Shown here: in pieces, positions 23,730-30,954 of the stretch
Position numbering within the stretch: position 1 is the stretch's first letter
Layout: each line of letters starts with the position of its first letter
From: Thermoproteota archaeon
GTDB lineage: Archaea; Korarchaeota; Korarchaeia; Korarchaeales; Korarchaeaceae
Direction of reading: 5' to 3'
Length of the DNA stretch: 38,892 nt
Assembly (NCBI GenBank): GCA_026986575.1
Contig: JALSOH010000008.1
Span: 1-38,892, forward strand
The notes under the pieces: model-generated
Database searches by the model: none
Told to the model about the DNA's origin: nothing
What the model saw: only the letters and a program-made list of their open reading frames with translations
Translations under genes and position numbers: made by a program

Positions 23730-24959
23730 TCAGCCCCTCTCGGACCACCTGGGGACGGGGTAGATCAGCTCCCCCGTCTTGTACTCTTCGGGATAGAGGA
23801 TTGCCACCTTGCCGCCTTGCCACTGCACAACAAACAGCTTGTCCACGACCTGATGGAGCGTCCTCCCCGTCTGCTTGAACTTCACGGTCCCCAGCGGGGA
23901 CTTGATCTCCACCTTCTCCAGCGCGCTGATCAGCTTCTCCTTGTCAAGGCTCTTGGCGTCCTCTATGGCCTTCACCACCATCTTTATGGCCGTGTAACCG
24001 AAGGGAGCCCAGTATTCAGGTGCCCTTCCGAACTTGGACTCGAACTTCTTGACGAAGGCCTTGGCCTCCGGTGTGTTCAGGTAGGGGGACCACACATCCA
24101 CGCCAGCCACGTAGTCGCCTATGTCCTTCGGGTAGTTCGGGAACTCGGGGGCGACTATGAAGATGAGCTTCGGGTTGAAGTCGTTCTCCTTGGCGTTCCT
24201 GAAGAACACTGGGTAGTCACCCGGATACCCGACTATGTAGAAGACGTCGGGATTCTCCTGCTTGGCCTTGAGGATGACGGAGGAGAAGTCGGAGCTCCCG
24301 GTCTTGAAGGCCTCTCCCACCACCTTCCACGGAGCGTTCTTCTCCCTGCTCAGGTTCACGAAGTACTCGTAGCTGGTGGTGCCGTACACGCCGTCCTCAT
24401 AGGCGACGAAGATCTTCTTCGGGACCTCCTTCATGTGGCTCAGGAAGTAATCGATGACCGTGCCCTGCCTGTGGTAGTCCCACGGGTGCATGTGGAAGAA
24501 CCACCTCTCCATGCCTACCAGCTGCTCCACCTTCACCGAGGACGCTCCCAGCACGAACACCAGCGGCTTGTAGTTCTTTATGGCGTTCATGGAGGCGTAA
24601 GTGACCGTGGAGGAGTAGAAACCTATGATTATCGGGACCTTTTCCTTGGTGATCAGGTCGGTCGCTCCAGTTATCGCGGTATTGGGGTCGCCCTTTGTGT
24701 CCCTTATCACCAGCTCCACCGGCTTGCCCAGAACACCACCGTTAGCATTTATCTCCTCCACCGCCATCTTCATGCCCCTCAGGGCTTCCTGACCTGCTGA
24801 CGCGTACGAAGCGGTGCTCAACGGTAGTATCACACCCAACCGGATCTTATCCGGCAGGCCCCCTCCAGCACCGGGGGCCTGTCCAGACATGAGCACGTAG
24901 GCCCCCGCGACCACCACGATCAAAATGACGATTGCAGCAGCTGCAACTTTCATGTCCAT
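23730..24959 (-). CDS. livK: Periplasmic-type ABC substrate-binding protein, LivK-type (Peripla_BP_6)
   Basis: A 409-residue extracellular binding protein. An N-terminal membrane anchor or signal (AAAAIVILIVVVAGAYVLM) is followed by a small Gly/Ala linker and a type I periplasmic-binding fold: IRLGVILPLSTASYASAGQE, then GMKMAVEEINANGG, typical of leucine/amide-binding proteins. No lipobox Cys is seen, so retention by an uncleaved helix is likely. GGTGGTGAT precedes the ATG. The promoter should be the AT-rich CTTTAAGTTTTTC (minus strand, about 25003-25015), with a start near 24985, right on the left arm of a 13-bp inverted repeat. It heads the livK-H-M arm and determines the ligand, which is unknown. 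Confidence 0.93.
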   Translation of the reverse strand: MDMKVAAAAIVILIVVVAGAYVLMSGQAPGAGGGLPDKIRLGVILPLSTASYASAGQEALRGMKMAVEEINANGGVLGKPVELVIRDTKGDPNTAITGATDLITKEKVPIIIGFYSSTVTYASMNAIKNYKPLVFVLGASSVKVEQLVGMERWFFHMHPWDYHRQGTVIDYFLSHMKEVPKKIFVAYEDGVYGTTSYEYFVNLSREKNAPWKVVGEAFKTGSSDFSSVILKAKQENPDVFYIVGYPGDYPVFFRNAKENDFNPKLIFIVAPEFPNYPKDIGDYVAGVDVWSPYLNTPEAKAFVKKFESKFGRAPEYWAPFGYTAIKMVVKAIEDAKSLDKEKLISALEKVEIKSPLGTVKFKQTGRTLHQVVDKLFVVQWQGGKVAILYPEEYKTGELIYPVPRWSERG

Positions 24960-24983
24960 AAAATCACCACCCTTCAGAGCGGG

Positions 24984-25039
24984 CAGACCTTAAGGAGTCG
25001 GGAAAAACTTAAAGGCTTCGGCATCTTCCTTAAGGTCTG
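24984..25039. promoter_or_regulatory. Perfect 13-bp inverted repeat in the livK/livG divergent promoter
   Basis: CAGACCTTAAGGA at 24984-24996 is repeated in inverted orientation as TCCTTAAGGTCTG at 25027-25039. Each arm contains the 8-base palindrome CCTTAAGG, and arm centres are 43 bases apart, about four helical turns. The left arm covers the expected livK transcription start; the right arm sits just upstream of the livG TATA-like GGTATTTAG (about 25044-25052). This geometry fits a dimeric regulator controlling both arms, possibly with looping. The regulator is not identified. Confidence 0.7.
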
Positions 25040-25100
25040 GAGTGGTATTTAGCCTATCAGCGATACTAGCGATGCGCTGAGTGTATAGGGGGTCGTCAAA

Positions 25101-25892
25101 ATGACGGGAGGCATAGTGGCGCTGAGGGACCTGAATGTAGATCCGGACTCTCTGGACAGCGTCATAGAGGTGGTGGACATCCACAAGTACTTCGGAGGGT
25201 TGAAGGCCCTCAAGGGCGTCTCCTTCCATGTAAAGCCTAGGGAGGTGCTGGGGATAATTGGGCCGAACGGCGCCGGCAAGACGACGCTTTTCAACGTCAT
25301 CACCGGCTTCCTCAGGCCCGACAGGGGTAGGGTCATCTACTTGGGCCACGACATCACGGGTAGGAGGCCCCATTACCTGAGCAAGCTAGGTATAGCTAGG
25401 ACCTTTCAGATAGCCAAGCCATTCGAAGGGATGAGCACGCTGGAGAACGTCCTTATAGGACTTCTTTTCGCGAAGAGGGGAAGGAACGGATTTAGAGTCG
25501 GTATGAGCGATCTGGTTCAAGAGGCTAGGAGGATCTTGGAGGCAGTGGGGCTGGAGCACAAGGCCGATTCCCCGGCCGGTCACCTAACGGTGGTCGAGAG
25601 GAAGAGGCTGGAGTTGGCGAGGGTTCTAGCAATAGAGCCGACGGTCCTCTTGTTAGACGAGGTAATGGCCGGGCTGAGCAGTCAGGAGGTGGAGTGGGAG
25701 GTGGACCTCCTCAAGAGGATAAAGGAGGAGAAGGACCTGACGGTGGTGATGATAGAGCACGTGATGAAGGCCATAATGAGCTTCAGCGATCGCTTGGTGG
25801 TGCTACACCACGGCGAGAAGATAGCTGAGGGAAGACCGGAGGAGGTGGCCAGGGATCCGAAGGTGGTCGAGGCCTACTTGGGTGAGGACTAG
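25101..25892 (+). CDS. livG: Branched-chain amino acid/amide ABC transporter ATPase LivG-type
   Basis: A 263-residue ATPase. Walker A is GPNGAGKTT, the LivG-specific loop GITGFLRPDRGRVIYLGHDI follows in near-standard form, and RTFQIAKPFEGMSTLENVL is typical. The ABC signature is the variant LTVVERKRLELARVLA in place of LSGGQ, as in a known LivG subgroup, and Walker B is VLLLDEVMAGL. The start ATG at 25101 leaves a 20-residue extension before the first strand (IEVVDIHKYFGG); an inner start cannot be excluded. It is the first gene of the rightward arm and is followed immediately by livF. Confidence 0.93.
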   Translation: MTGGIVALRDLNVDPDSLDSVIEVVDIHKYFGGLKALKGVSFHVKPREVLGIIGPNGAGKTTLFNVITGFLRPDRGRVIYLGHDITGRRPHYLSKLGIARTFQIAKPFEGMSTLENVLIGLLFAKRGRNGFRVGMSDLVQEARRILEAVGLEHKADSPAGHLTVVERKRLELARVLAIEPTVLLLDEVMAGLSSQEVEWEVDLLKRIKEEKDLTVVMIEHVMKAIMSFSDRLVVLHHGEKIAEGRPEEVARDPKVVEAYLGED

Positions 25893-25893
25893 G

Positions 25894-26598
25894 ATGCTGG
25901 AGATAAGGGGCCTGAATGCCGGTTACGGGGAAGTCCAGGTGCTCTGGGACGTCAGCCTGAGAGTGGAGAAGGGGGAGATAGTCTCCCTCATAGGCGCCAA
26001 CGGGGCGGGCAAGACAACCACCCTCAGGAGCGTTATGGGTATAGTGAAGCCGTTCAGGGGGGAGATAGTGTTCAACGGCCGGGATATAACTGGCCTGCCC
26101 ACCCACCGGATAGTGAGGATGGGTCTCTCCTTGGTGCCAGAGGGCAGGCACCTCTTCCCCAAGATGACAGTCATGGATAACCTGAGGATGGGCGCCTACG
26201 CGGTGGATGGCTCCAAGTACCGGGACCTCTTGGAGAGGGTTTTCCAGATATTTCCTGTCCTCAAGGAGAGGAAGGATCAGCTTGCCTCGACCCTGAGCGG
26301 AGGGGAACAGCAGATGCTGGCCATAGCTAGGGGACTGATGAGCGATCCACAGGTACTCATGCTGGACGAGCCCTCCTTGGGCCTGGCGCCCAAGATAGTG
26401 AAGAGAGTGATGAAGGTAGTCTCGGAGATAAGGGAGGAGGGCGTGACCATCCTGCTGGTGGAACAGAACGCCAAGATCTCATTGGAGATATCCGACAGGG
26501 GGTATGTGCTCGAGACTGGTAGGGTGGTCTTGGAGGGGGGCAGTGAGGAACTGCTGAGGAACGAGCATGTCAGAAGGGCTTATCTAGGACTTATGTGA
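25894..26598 (+). CDS. livF: Branched-chain amino acid/amide ABC transporter ATPase LivF-type
   Basis: A 234-residue ATPase starting MLEIRGLNAGYGEVQVLWDV. Walker A is GANGAGKTT, the LivF hallmark VPEGRHLFPKMTVMDNLRMG is present, the signature is LSGGEQQMLAIARGLM, and Walker B is VLMLDEPSLGLAP. These are textbook LivF features. The ATG one base after the livG stop is preferred to the longer frame starting with GTG at 25882, because it begins at the first beta strand and the livG end GGTGAGGA serves as Shine-Dalgarno. With LivG it would energise the LivHM permease. Confidence 0.95.
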   Translation: MLEIRGLNAGYGEVQVLWDVSLRVEKGEIVSLIGANGAGKTTTLRSVMGIVKPFRGEIVFNGRDITGLPTHRIVRMGLSLVPEGRHLFPKMTVMDNLRMGAYAVDGSKYRDLLERVFQIFPVLKERKDQLASTLSGGEQQMLAIARGLMSDPQVLMLDEPSLGLAPKIVKRVMKVVSEIREEGVTILLVEQNAKISLEISDRGYVLETGRVVLEGGSEELLRNEHVRRAYLGLM

Positions 26599-26620
26599 GA
26601 TCCTCATCTTAGGGATCGAC

Positions 26621-27034
26621 TTGGAGCCGCTCCACTGGCGTGAGGTCCTGAGACGAGATGCACCGCTCCTCATATACTATCCCGCCTGCGGTGGTGGAGA
26701 GGAGTGTATCACGGCCTGTCCCTTCTCTAACGAGGTTTGGAAGCTCGAGACAATTAAAGTCACGTTGTTCGGGGTGAGCGAGAAGCCGAGGAGGAGGCCT
26801 GTAATGGTGAACCCCGAGGCATGTCGCCGATGCTACGTGTGCGTGCAGGCGTGCCCCACCGGGGCCCTCAGGGTCAACGACGGTAGGGTGTTCCATGGTA
26901 GGTGCAGGGAGGCGCTCGTCCTGATCTATAACGTCTTTAAACTTCCATTCAAGAGGAAGTACGGTGTCAGATTCGTCTTCAAGCGGGCACACATTCGAAG
27001 GTTCCTCAGGAACAACTTCGGAGTTACTAGCTAG
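26621..27034 (+). CDS. Ferredoxin-like iron-sulfur protein in the liv operon, with one cluster cysteine missing
   Basis: A 137-residue protein with two ferredoxin-type cysteine groups. The C-terminal one is canonical, CRRCYVCVQACP (C68, C71, C74, C78). The N-terminal one is CGGGEECITACP (C23, C29, C33), where the second cysteine of CxxCxxCxxxCP is Gly. Such a loss is typical of proteins carrying a 3Fe-4S cluster in that site, so a 7Fe or mixed-cluster protein is possible. A basic C-terminal tail follows (KRKYGVRFVFKRAHIRRFL). The only usable start is TTG 26621, 22 bases after livF. Its stop overlaps the convergent MFS gene by eight bases. An electron-transfer function with an ABC transporter is unusual and unexplained. 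Confidence 0.8.
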   Translation: MEPLHWREVLRRDAPLLIYYPACGGGEECITACPFSNEVWKLETIKVTLFGVSEKPRRRPVMVNPEACRRCYVCVQACPTGALRVNDGRVFHGRCREALVLIYNVFKLPFKRKYGVRFVFKRAHIRRFLRNNFGVTS

Positions 27035-28238
27035 CTAACCGATCGGATCCCACGGCTCCTCTCGGCAGTATTTTCCACGTGATAGCGGTCAGTGGAATCA
27101 GGCCCATGGCTGCGATCCCGAAGGGAAGTGGTGGATAAAGGCTGTAAGCTATCCCCCCAACCCCTGACATCATGCCGGACAGGTTACCCTCGAGCAACCC
27201 GCTTATCGCACTGACCTTCCCCCTTACCTCCCTGTCGGTGAGATCCGCCATGAGGGCGAACGCTGCTGGCCGTGACGCGAAGGCCACGGCGATGAGCATC
27301 GAGACGAGCACGTACAGGGGCTGATCCTTGGGGGCGAGGGCCAACATCCCCAAGCCGGTTGCTCCGGAGGCGTATCCCAGCGCCATGACCGCGCTCCTGC
27401 CTATCCTGTCAGCCAGATATCCAGAGATGAGAGTCGTGAACGTTGACTCTAAGCTCATTGCCGTGGAGATGAGACCCCAGAACTCCTCACTCACCCCCAG
27501 CGTCTTTACCGCGTATATCTGGGCGAAGGGGAAGGACATCCTGTAGAGGGCCCTCACCGACGAGGTTACCATTAGAAGCCTGCCCAGATCTCCCCTCAGC
27601 AGCTTGAGGGCACTCAGATATTCCCCCAGCGCCTGCCTGAATCCCAGCTTGACCTTCCTTCTGTGGGTCTCGATGAGGAGGGTCCTAAACAGGCCTGCCG
27701 ACATAACCGCAAGTGCTGTGACCGAGTAGAGGAGCCTCATCGCCTCCTCCAGTCCCATGGCCGAGACGAGGACGGTGGCCAGAGGCGGGCCCGCCAGTGC
27801 GGTGAGTTGGGAGGGAGTCTGCGAGGCGGTCAGCCCCTTCCCCCTCGACTCTGGGGGTAGGGTGTCGGCAACTATGGCCTGGACCGCCGGCTGGTACATT
27901 AGGGAGACGCTCCCCACCACCGTGCCCCACAGAACCCACGTCCAGTCGGGTGCGAGGGCATAGAGGAAGTAGGAGGCCCCGTACAGGGTCGTCATCGGAA
28001 CCAAGATACGTTTCCTCCCAACTGTGTCGGCCAGATAGCCGCCTATGAGCCTAGAAAAGGCCAGAACAATAGTTCCGACCATCACGATCAGGCCGACCTC
28101 TATGGGGCTTCCCCCAAGCTCTAGGACGTATAAGGAGGAGTAAACGCCAGTGGCAGAGGTGAAGGGGCTCATGATCGCCCAGGTGGCGGCCATCACCCCT
28201 AAGTTCCTCCTGATGACGCGCCTCTCCATCCCGGACAC
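27027..28238 (-). CDS. Major facilitator superfamily transporter
   Basis: A 403-residue, 12-helix MFS protein. Motif A between helices 2 and 3 reads GGYLADTVGRKRI, and the repeat in the second half reads SGYLADRIGRSAV. This pattern is shared with drug and metabolite exporters; the substrate is unknown. GTG 28238 (MSGMERRVIRRNLG) and ATG 28229 are both possible starts; neither has a clear Shine-Dalgarno. The gene lies 27 bases after the MBL-fold hydrolase and probably shares its transcript. Its 3' end overlaps the ferredoxin-like gene on the other strand by eight bases. Confidence 0.9.
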   Translation of the reverse strand: MSGMERRVIRRNLGVMAATWAIMSPFTSATGVYSSLYVLELGGSPIEVGLIVMVGTIVLAFSRLIGGYLADTVGRKRILVPMTTLYGASYFLYALAPDWTWVLWGTVVGSVSLMYQPAVQAIVADTLPPESRGKGLTASQTPSQLTALAGPPLATVLVSAMGLEEAMRLLYSVTALAVMSAGLFRTLLIETHRRKVKLGFRQALGEYLSALKLLRGDLGRLLMVTSSVRALYRMSFPFAQIYAVKTLGVSEEFWGLISTAMSLESTFTTLISGYLADRIGRSAVMALGYASGATGLGMLALAPKDQPLYVLVSMLIAVAFASRPAAFALMADLTDREVRGKVSAISGLLEGNLSGMMSGVGGIAYSLYPPLPFGIAAMGLIPLTAITWKILPRGAVGSDRLAS

Positions 28239-28265
28239 CCATGGGGAGTGATTTGACCGGAAGGC

Positions 28266-28883
28266 CTACGTCTCCAGCCACCTGAGGTACTCCTCTAGAT
28301 TGACCCTCTCCGCCCCGATCGTCGTGGGTTCCCCGTGTCCTGGCAGGACCGCCGTCGACGGGGGGAGTTCCATCAGCTTGAGGAGACTCCCCCTCATTCT
28401 CATAGGATCACCATGTTTGAAGTCAGTCCTCCCAATATTCCCCTTGAAAAGCGTATCTCCAGTGAACACGGCCCCTAGCCTCCTGATGTGATAGCAGACG
28501 CTGCCGGGCGTGTGGCCGGGTGTATGAAGGGGCTCTATCGAGAGGGAACCGACCTTCACATTCCCCTCAAGAGGCTCCAGATCGGGAGGGGGTCCCATGT
28601 TGAGCGGCCAGAAATCGGTGAGGACGGAGATGTCCTCCTCATGTGCGAAGGCCCTCACGTCCAGATGATCCGCAAGCTCCGGGAGCCCTGCAATGTGATC
28701 GAAGTGGGTGTGGGTCAGTAGTACGAGCTCCAGTGAAGCCCCCTCTCTTCCCAGGACATTCAGGATCTCCACGGCTGGGAGACCAGCATCGATCAGAATA
28801 GAGTTTCCATTCTCCTCATCCACGATCAAGTAAGCGAGGCTCTCGTACGGTCCGCAGCAGATCCTGACCACCTTGGCGTTCAT
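28266..28883 (-). CDS. MBL-fold metallo-hydrolase (glyoxalase II-like)
   Basis: A 205-residue metallo-beta-lactamase-fold hydrolase. The binuclear metal site is complete: THTHFDH (H58, H60, D62, H63), HTPGHTPGSV, FTGDTLF and VLPGHGEP. The short length and the GRTDF after the GDTLFKGNIGR turn match glyoxalase II-like enzymes, which cleave thioesters, and also related sulfur-cycle dioxygenases. The specific reaction cannot be resolved. An unusually long leader is implied by the nearest good TATA (ATTTAAATTAAAG, about 28991-29003), about 115 bases upstream, with a hairpin at 28907-28923. It precedes and probably co-transcribes the MFS transporter. Confidence 0.9.
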   Translation of the reverse strand: MNAKVVRICCGPYESLAYLIVDEENGNSILIDAGLPAVEILNVLGREGASLELVLLTHTHFDHIAGLPELADHLDVRAFAHEEDISVLTDFWPLNMGPPPDLEPLEGNVKVGSLSIEPLHTPGHTPGSVCYHIRRLGAVFTGDTLFKGNIGRTDFKHGDPMRMRGSLLKLMELPPSTAVLPGHGEPTTIGAERVNLEEYLRWLET

Positions 28884-28906
28884 CCGGATCCCTCTGACGG
28901 ATTCAG

Positions 28907-28923
28907 GGCCGACGAGTTCGGCC
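28907..28923. promoter_or_regulatory. Perfect 6-bp hairpin in the leader of the MBL-hydrolase gene
   Basis: GGCCGA-CGAGT-TCGGCC can fold into a GC-rich stem with a five-base loop, 24 bases before the ATG of the MBL-fold gene. It would lie in the transcript if the TATA at about 28998 is used. It could affect translation or be an operator. It may also be chance. Confidence 0.3.
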
Positions 28924-29059
28924 TCTCATGCATCCATCTCTCGATTGCCTTTGAGATCGATCCATTCTAATCAGGCGCGGGCAATGACCTCCTTTAATTT
29001 AAATCTGGGTAGAACGAGCTTCGCTAGGAGGAAACTTCGATCAAACCCCCTCACCCATC

Positions 29060-29752
29060 CTATATCACGGAGACTAGCGAGGCCTCTTTAATAGATAGAT
29101 TGATTTTACCCTCCATCAGCCTAACCCTCACCCGCTCACTCGTCTTCTCCTCCATGAGGACGGTGCTCCCTATCACAATTCCCCTCTCAGCTAACCTCAG
29201 CCTCTTGCCCGGATCCGCTCGGACGGCCACGACCTTTCCGGCTTCACCCGGTTCTAGATCCGAGAGCCTCTTCATTGGAAGTATCACGGCCTCCTCGTCC
29301 GCTCTCAGAACAGGTCTCCTCCCCCACTTCAGGTAGAAGTGAAAGCCTTCAAGCCACCTCGGCAGCCCGTGCGGGCAGCCTTCCATGAACTCTATGAATT
29401 TTAGGAGACGGTCGTAGGTCTCCTCGCTTAGGTGGTGTTCCATCCCACAAGCGTCCTTCTCGGCCACCTTAGGGTCCACTCCGAGGTACTTGGTGAGGAA
29501 CTCGAAGAGGAGGTTGTGCTTGGTCTGTATCTCCTCAGCTATGCGTCTACCCTCCTCAGTCAGCTCGATCTCACCATGTTTCTCGTACTTCACGAGGCCC
29601 TGACTTGCCAAGAACCTCACCATTTGCAGGGCCGTGGGCATCCTGACTCCAAGGGCTTCGGAGAGTGTGACTAGCCTCACTTTACTTCCCTTGGACGATA
29701 GCTGGTATATGGTGCGCAGGTAGTCTTGGGCTCTCGAGGTAAGTTCGACCAT
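29060..29752 (-). CDS. DtxR/MntR-type metal-dependent transcription regulator with FeoA-like domain
   Basis: A 230-residue regulator. Residues 1-60 form a winged helix-turn-helix (RAQDYLRTIYQLSSKG, RLVTLSEALGVRMPTALQMV). The middle dimerisation domain carries the metal-ligand cluster CGMEHHLSEET, with Cys, Glu and His as in MntR/IdeR proteins. The C-terminal LEPGEAGKVVAVRADP and GIVIGSTVLM strands are an SH3-like FeoA domain. It should sense Fe or Mn and repress uptake genes. The open frame extends to 29854, but the ATG at 29752 begins the canonical N terminus and lies 26 bases after a TATA-like box, so it is chosen. No metal transporter is adjacent, so the target is not evident. Confidence 0.92.
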   Translation of the reverse strand: MVELTSRAQDYLRTIYQLSSKGSKVRLVTLSEALGVRMPTALQMVRFLASQGLVKYEKHGEIELTEEGRRIAEEIQTKHNLLFEFLTKYLGVDPKVAEKDACGMEHHLSEETYDRLLKFIEFMEGCPHGLPRWLEGFHFYLKWGRRPVLRADEEAVILPMKRLSDLEPGEAGKVVAVRADPGKRLRLAERGIVIGSTVLMEEKTSERVRVRLMEGKINLSIKEASLVSVI

Positions 29753-29770
29753 CCAGCTTACCCACCAGAA

Positions 29771-29786
29771 ACCTATAACAAATTTT
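29771..29786 (-). promoter_or_regulatory. TATA-box promoter of the DtxR-type regulator
   Basis: The minus-strand sequence AATTTGTTATAGG has its centre 26 bases before the ATG at 29752, consistent with a leaderless transcript and supporting that start over the longer open frame. Confidence 0.5.
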
Positions 29787-30024
29787 CGAGTTAGGAGGGA
29801 CCGGGCCCTAGGACTTGCCCAACTGGACTCTGGATCCCACGGCCTCATCACCACATCGAGGCCCCTCTAATCACTCAGTCCCTTTGGTCCTTCTATGTTT
29901 CTCTGGGACCACCTCTCCTACCCCTAATCACTAGAAAATCGCTACCATTAGAACCCCGACAGCAGCGGCCAGCTCGAGTTACACTAGACTTGCAAGTTTA
30001 AGGGCTCTTCCCACCTATTGGGGA

Positions 30025-30684
30025 GTGCCGTCACTGGATATCGTGATAGTGCTGGCTAGTGGAGAGGTCATCCCCCGTAGATTCTCCTACGAGAGACTCG
30101 TTCTGGCGGGCTGGTCAGGAAGGGACAGGGATGAGGTAATGGCTCACGTGAAGGAGCTGAAGAGGATAGGCGTACCGCCGCCTAGCGAGGTTCCCCAGTT
30201 CTTCAGAGTTGGACCCAATCTTCTCACGACCTCCCGTAGGATCGGAGTACTGGAGGGCAGGAACAACGGAGAGGTGGAGTACGTGATCCTACTCGAGGAC
30301 GGAAGACCGAGATACGTCACGGTGGGGAGCGATCACACTGACAGGGACGTGGAGAGGATGAGCGTACCGTTATCGAAGCAGCTCTACCCGAAGGTCATCC
30401 CGCCCATTGTGTGGCCTTACGAGGAGGTGGTGGACCACTGGGACGAGCTAGTTCTTGAGCTCAGGGTGGACGGAACCATCGCCCAGAGATCCAAGGCCGA
30501 AGGATTGCTGAGGGCTGATGAGCTGATCGATAGGGCGGGGCTCGAGGGAAATGCCGTCCTCTTCTCCGGGTCGATCCCTTGGATCAACGGTGAGATGAAG
30601 TTTGGAAGGGAATACAGGATGGAGATCAGGGATCCCGTGCTGAGAAGGGAGATAGCCTACAGCTACTTGACCCACAAAGCTTGA
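30025..30684 (+). CDS. DUF2848-family protein, fumarylacetoacetate-hydrolase-like
   Basis: A 219-residue protein with the DUF2848 pattern: AGWSGRDRDEVMAHVKELKR, GVPPPSEVPQFFRV, NGEVEYVILL, VTVGSDHTDRDVE, SKQLYPKVIPPIVW and VDHWDELVLEL. The family is distantly related to fumarylacetoacetate hydrolases (C-C bond hydrolases, decarboxylases) and has no well-defined reaction. The GTG at 30025 is supported by AGTTTAAGG centred about 26 bases upstream, so the message looks leaderless. It stands alone between a DtxR-type regulator and a sugar ABC operon. In other genomes such proteins often accompany amino-acid or amide transport and hydrolase genes; whether it works with the liv system or the creatininase-like enzyme here is speculation. 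Confidence 0.82.
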   Translation: MPSLDIVIVLASGEVIPRRFSYERLVLAGWSGRDRDEVMAHVKELKRIGVPPPSEVPQFFRVGPNLLTTSRRIGVLEGRNNGEVEYVILLEDGRPRYVTVGSDHTDRDVERMSVPLSKQLYPKVIPPIVWPYEEVVDHWDELVLELRVDGTIAQRSKAEGLLRADELIDRAGLEGNAVLFSGSIPWINGEMKFGREYRMEIRDPVLRREIAYSYLTHKA

Positions 30685-30954
30685 CATCCGGTTTATTACC
30701 CATCACATCCCCTATCTAGCGTCAACCTATGGAACAGGCTCACGAGAACATCGTTTATAGCGAAACCGGAGACCAGAATAAAAATTATAACCTGTATCCC
30801 CGGTAAAAAATCAGGGATACCTCCGGTCCCTTGGGACCGGTTGGGTGAACACGGGACCACCCCTTCGAGTAAGGAGCGGGAAGCTGTGGAATTCCCACAA
30901 TATTTAAAAGTTTTCATTGATAAAAAATATTAGAGAGCAGGGAGGTGAAAGATT
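30685..30954 (+). promoter_or_regulatory. Structured regulatory region of the sugar ABC operon
   Basis: Two TATA-like boxes, AAAAATTATAA (about 30780-30790) and AATATTTAAAAG (about 30898-30909), lie before the TTG start at 30955. Between and around them are GTATCCC/GGGATAC (30794-30800, 30814-30820), the near-perfect palindrome CCGGTCCC-TT-GGGACCGG (30823-30840), a second GGGACC copy at 30853-30858 that could pair with the same GGTCCC, and TGTGG-AATTC-CCACA (30885-30899), which abuts the second box. From the first promoter these would be in the transcript; from the second they would be operator DNA. Confidence 0.5.

Noticed and set aside
23817-24800. 327-codon plus-strand open frame opposite livK
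   Set aside because: It is the antisense of a clear substrate-binding protein gene; its His/Leu/Val-rich translation has no motif.
30685-30775. TCCGGTTT (30687) and AAACCGGA (30763) as a terminator stem
   Set aside because: The 8-base arms are separated by 68 bases with no T-run; chance is likely.
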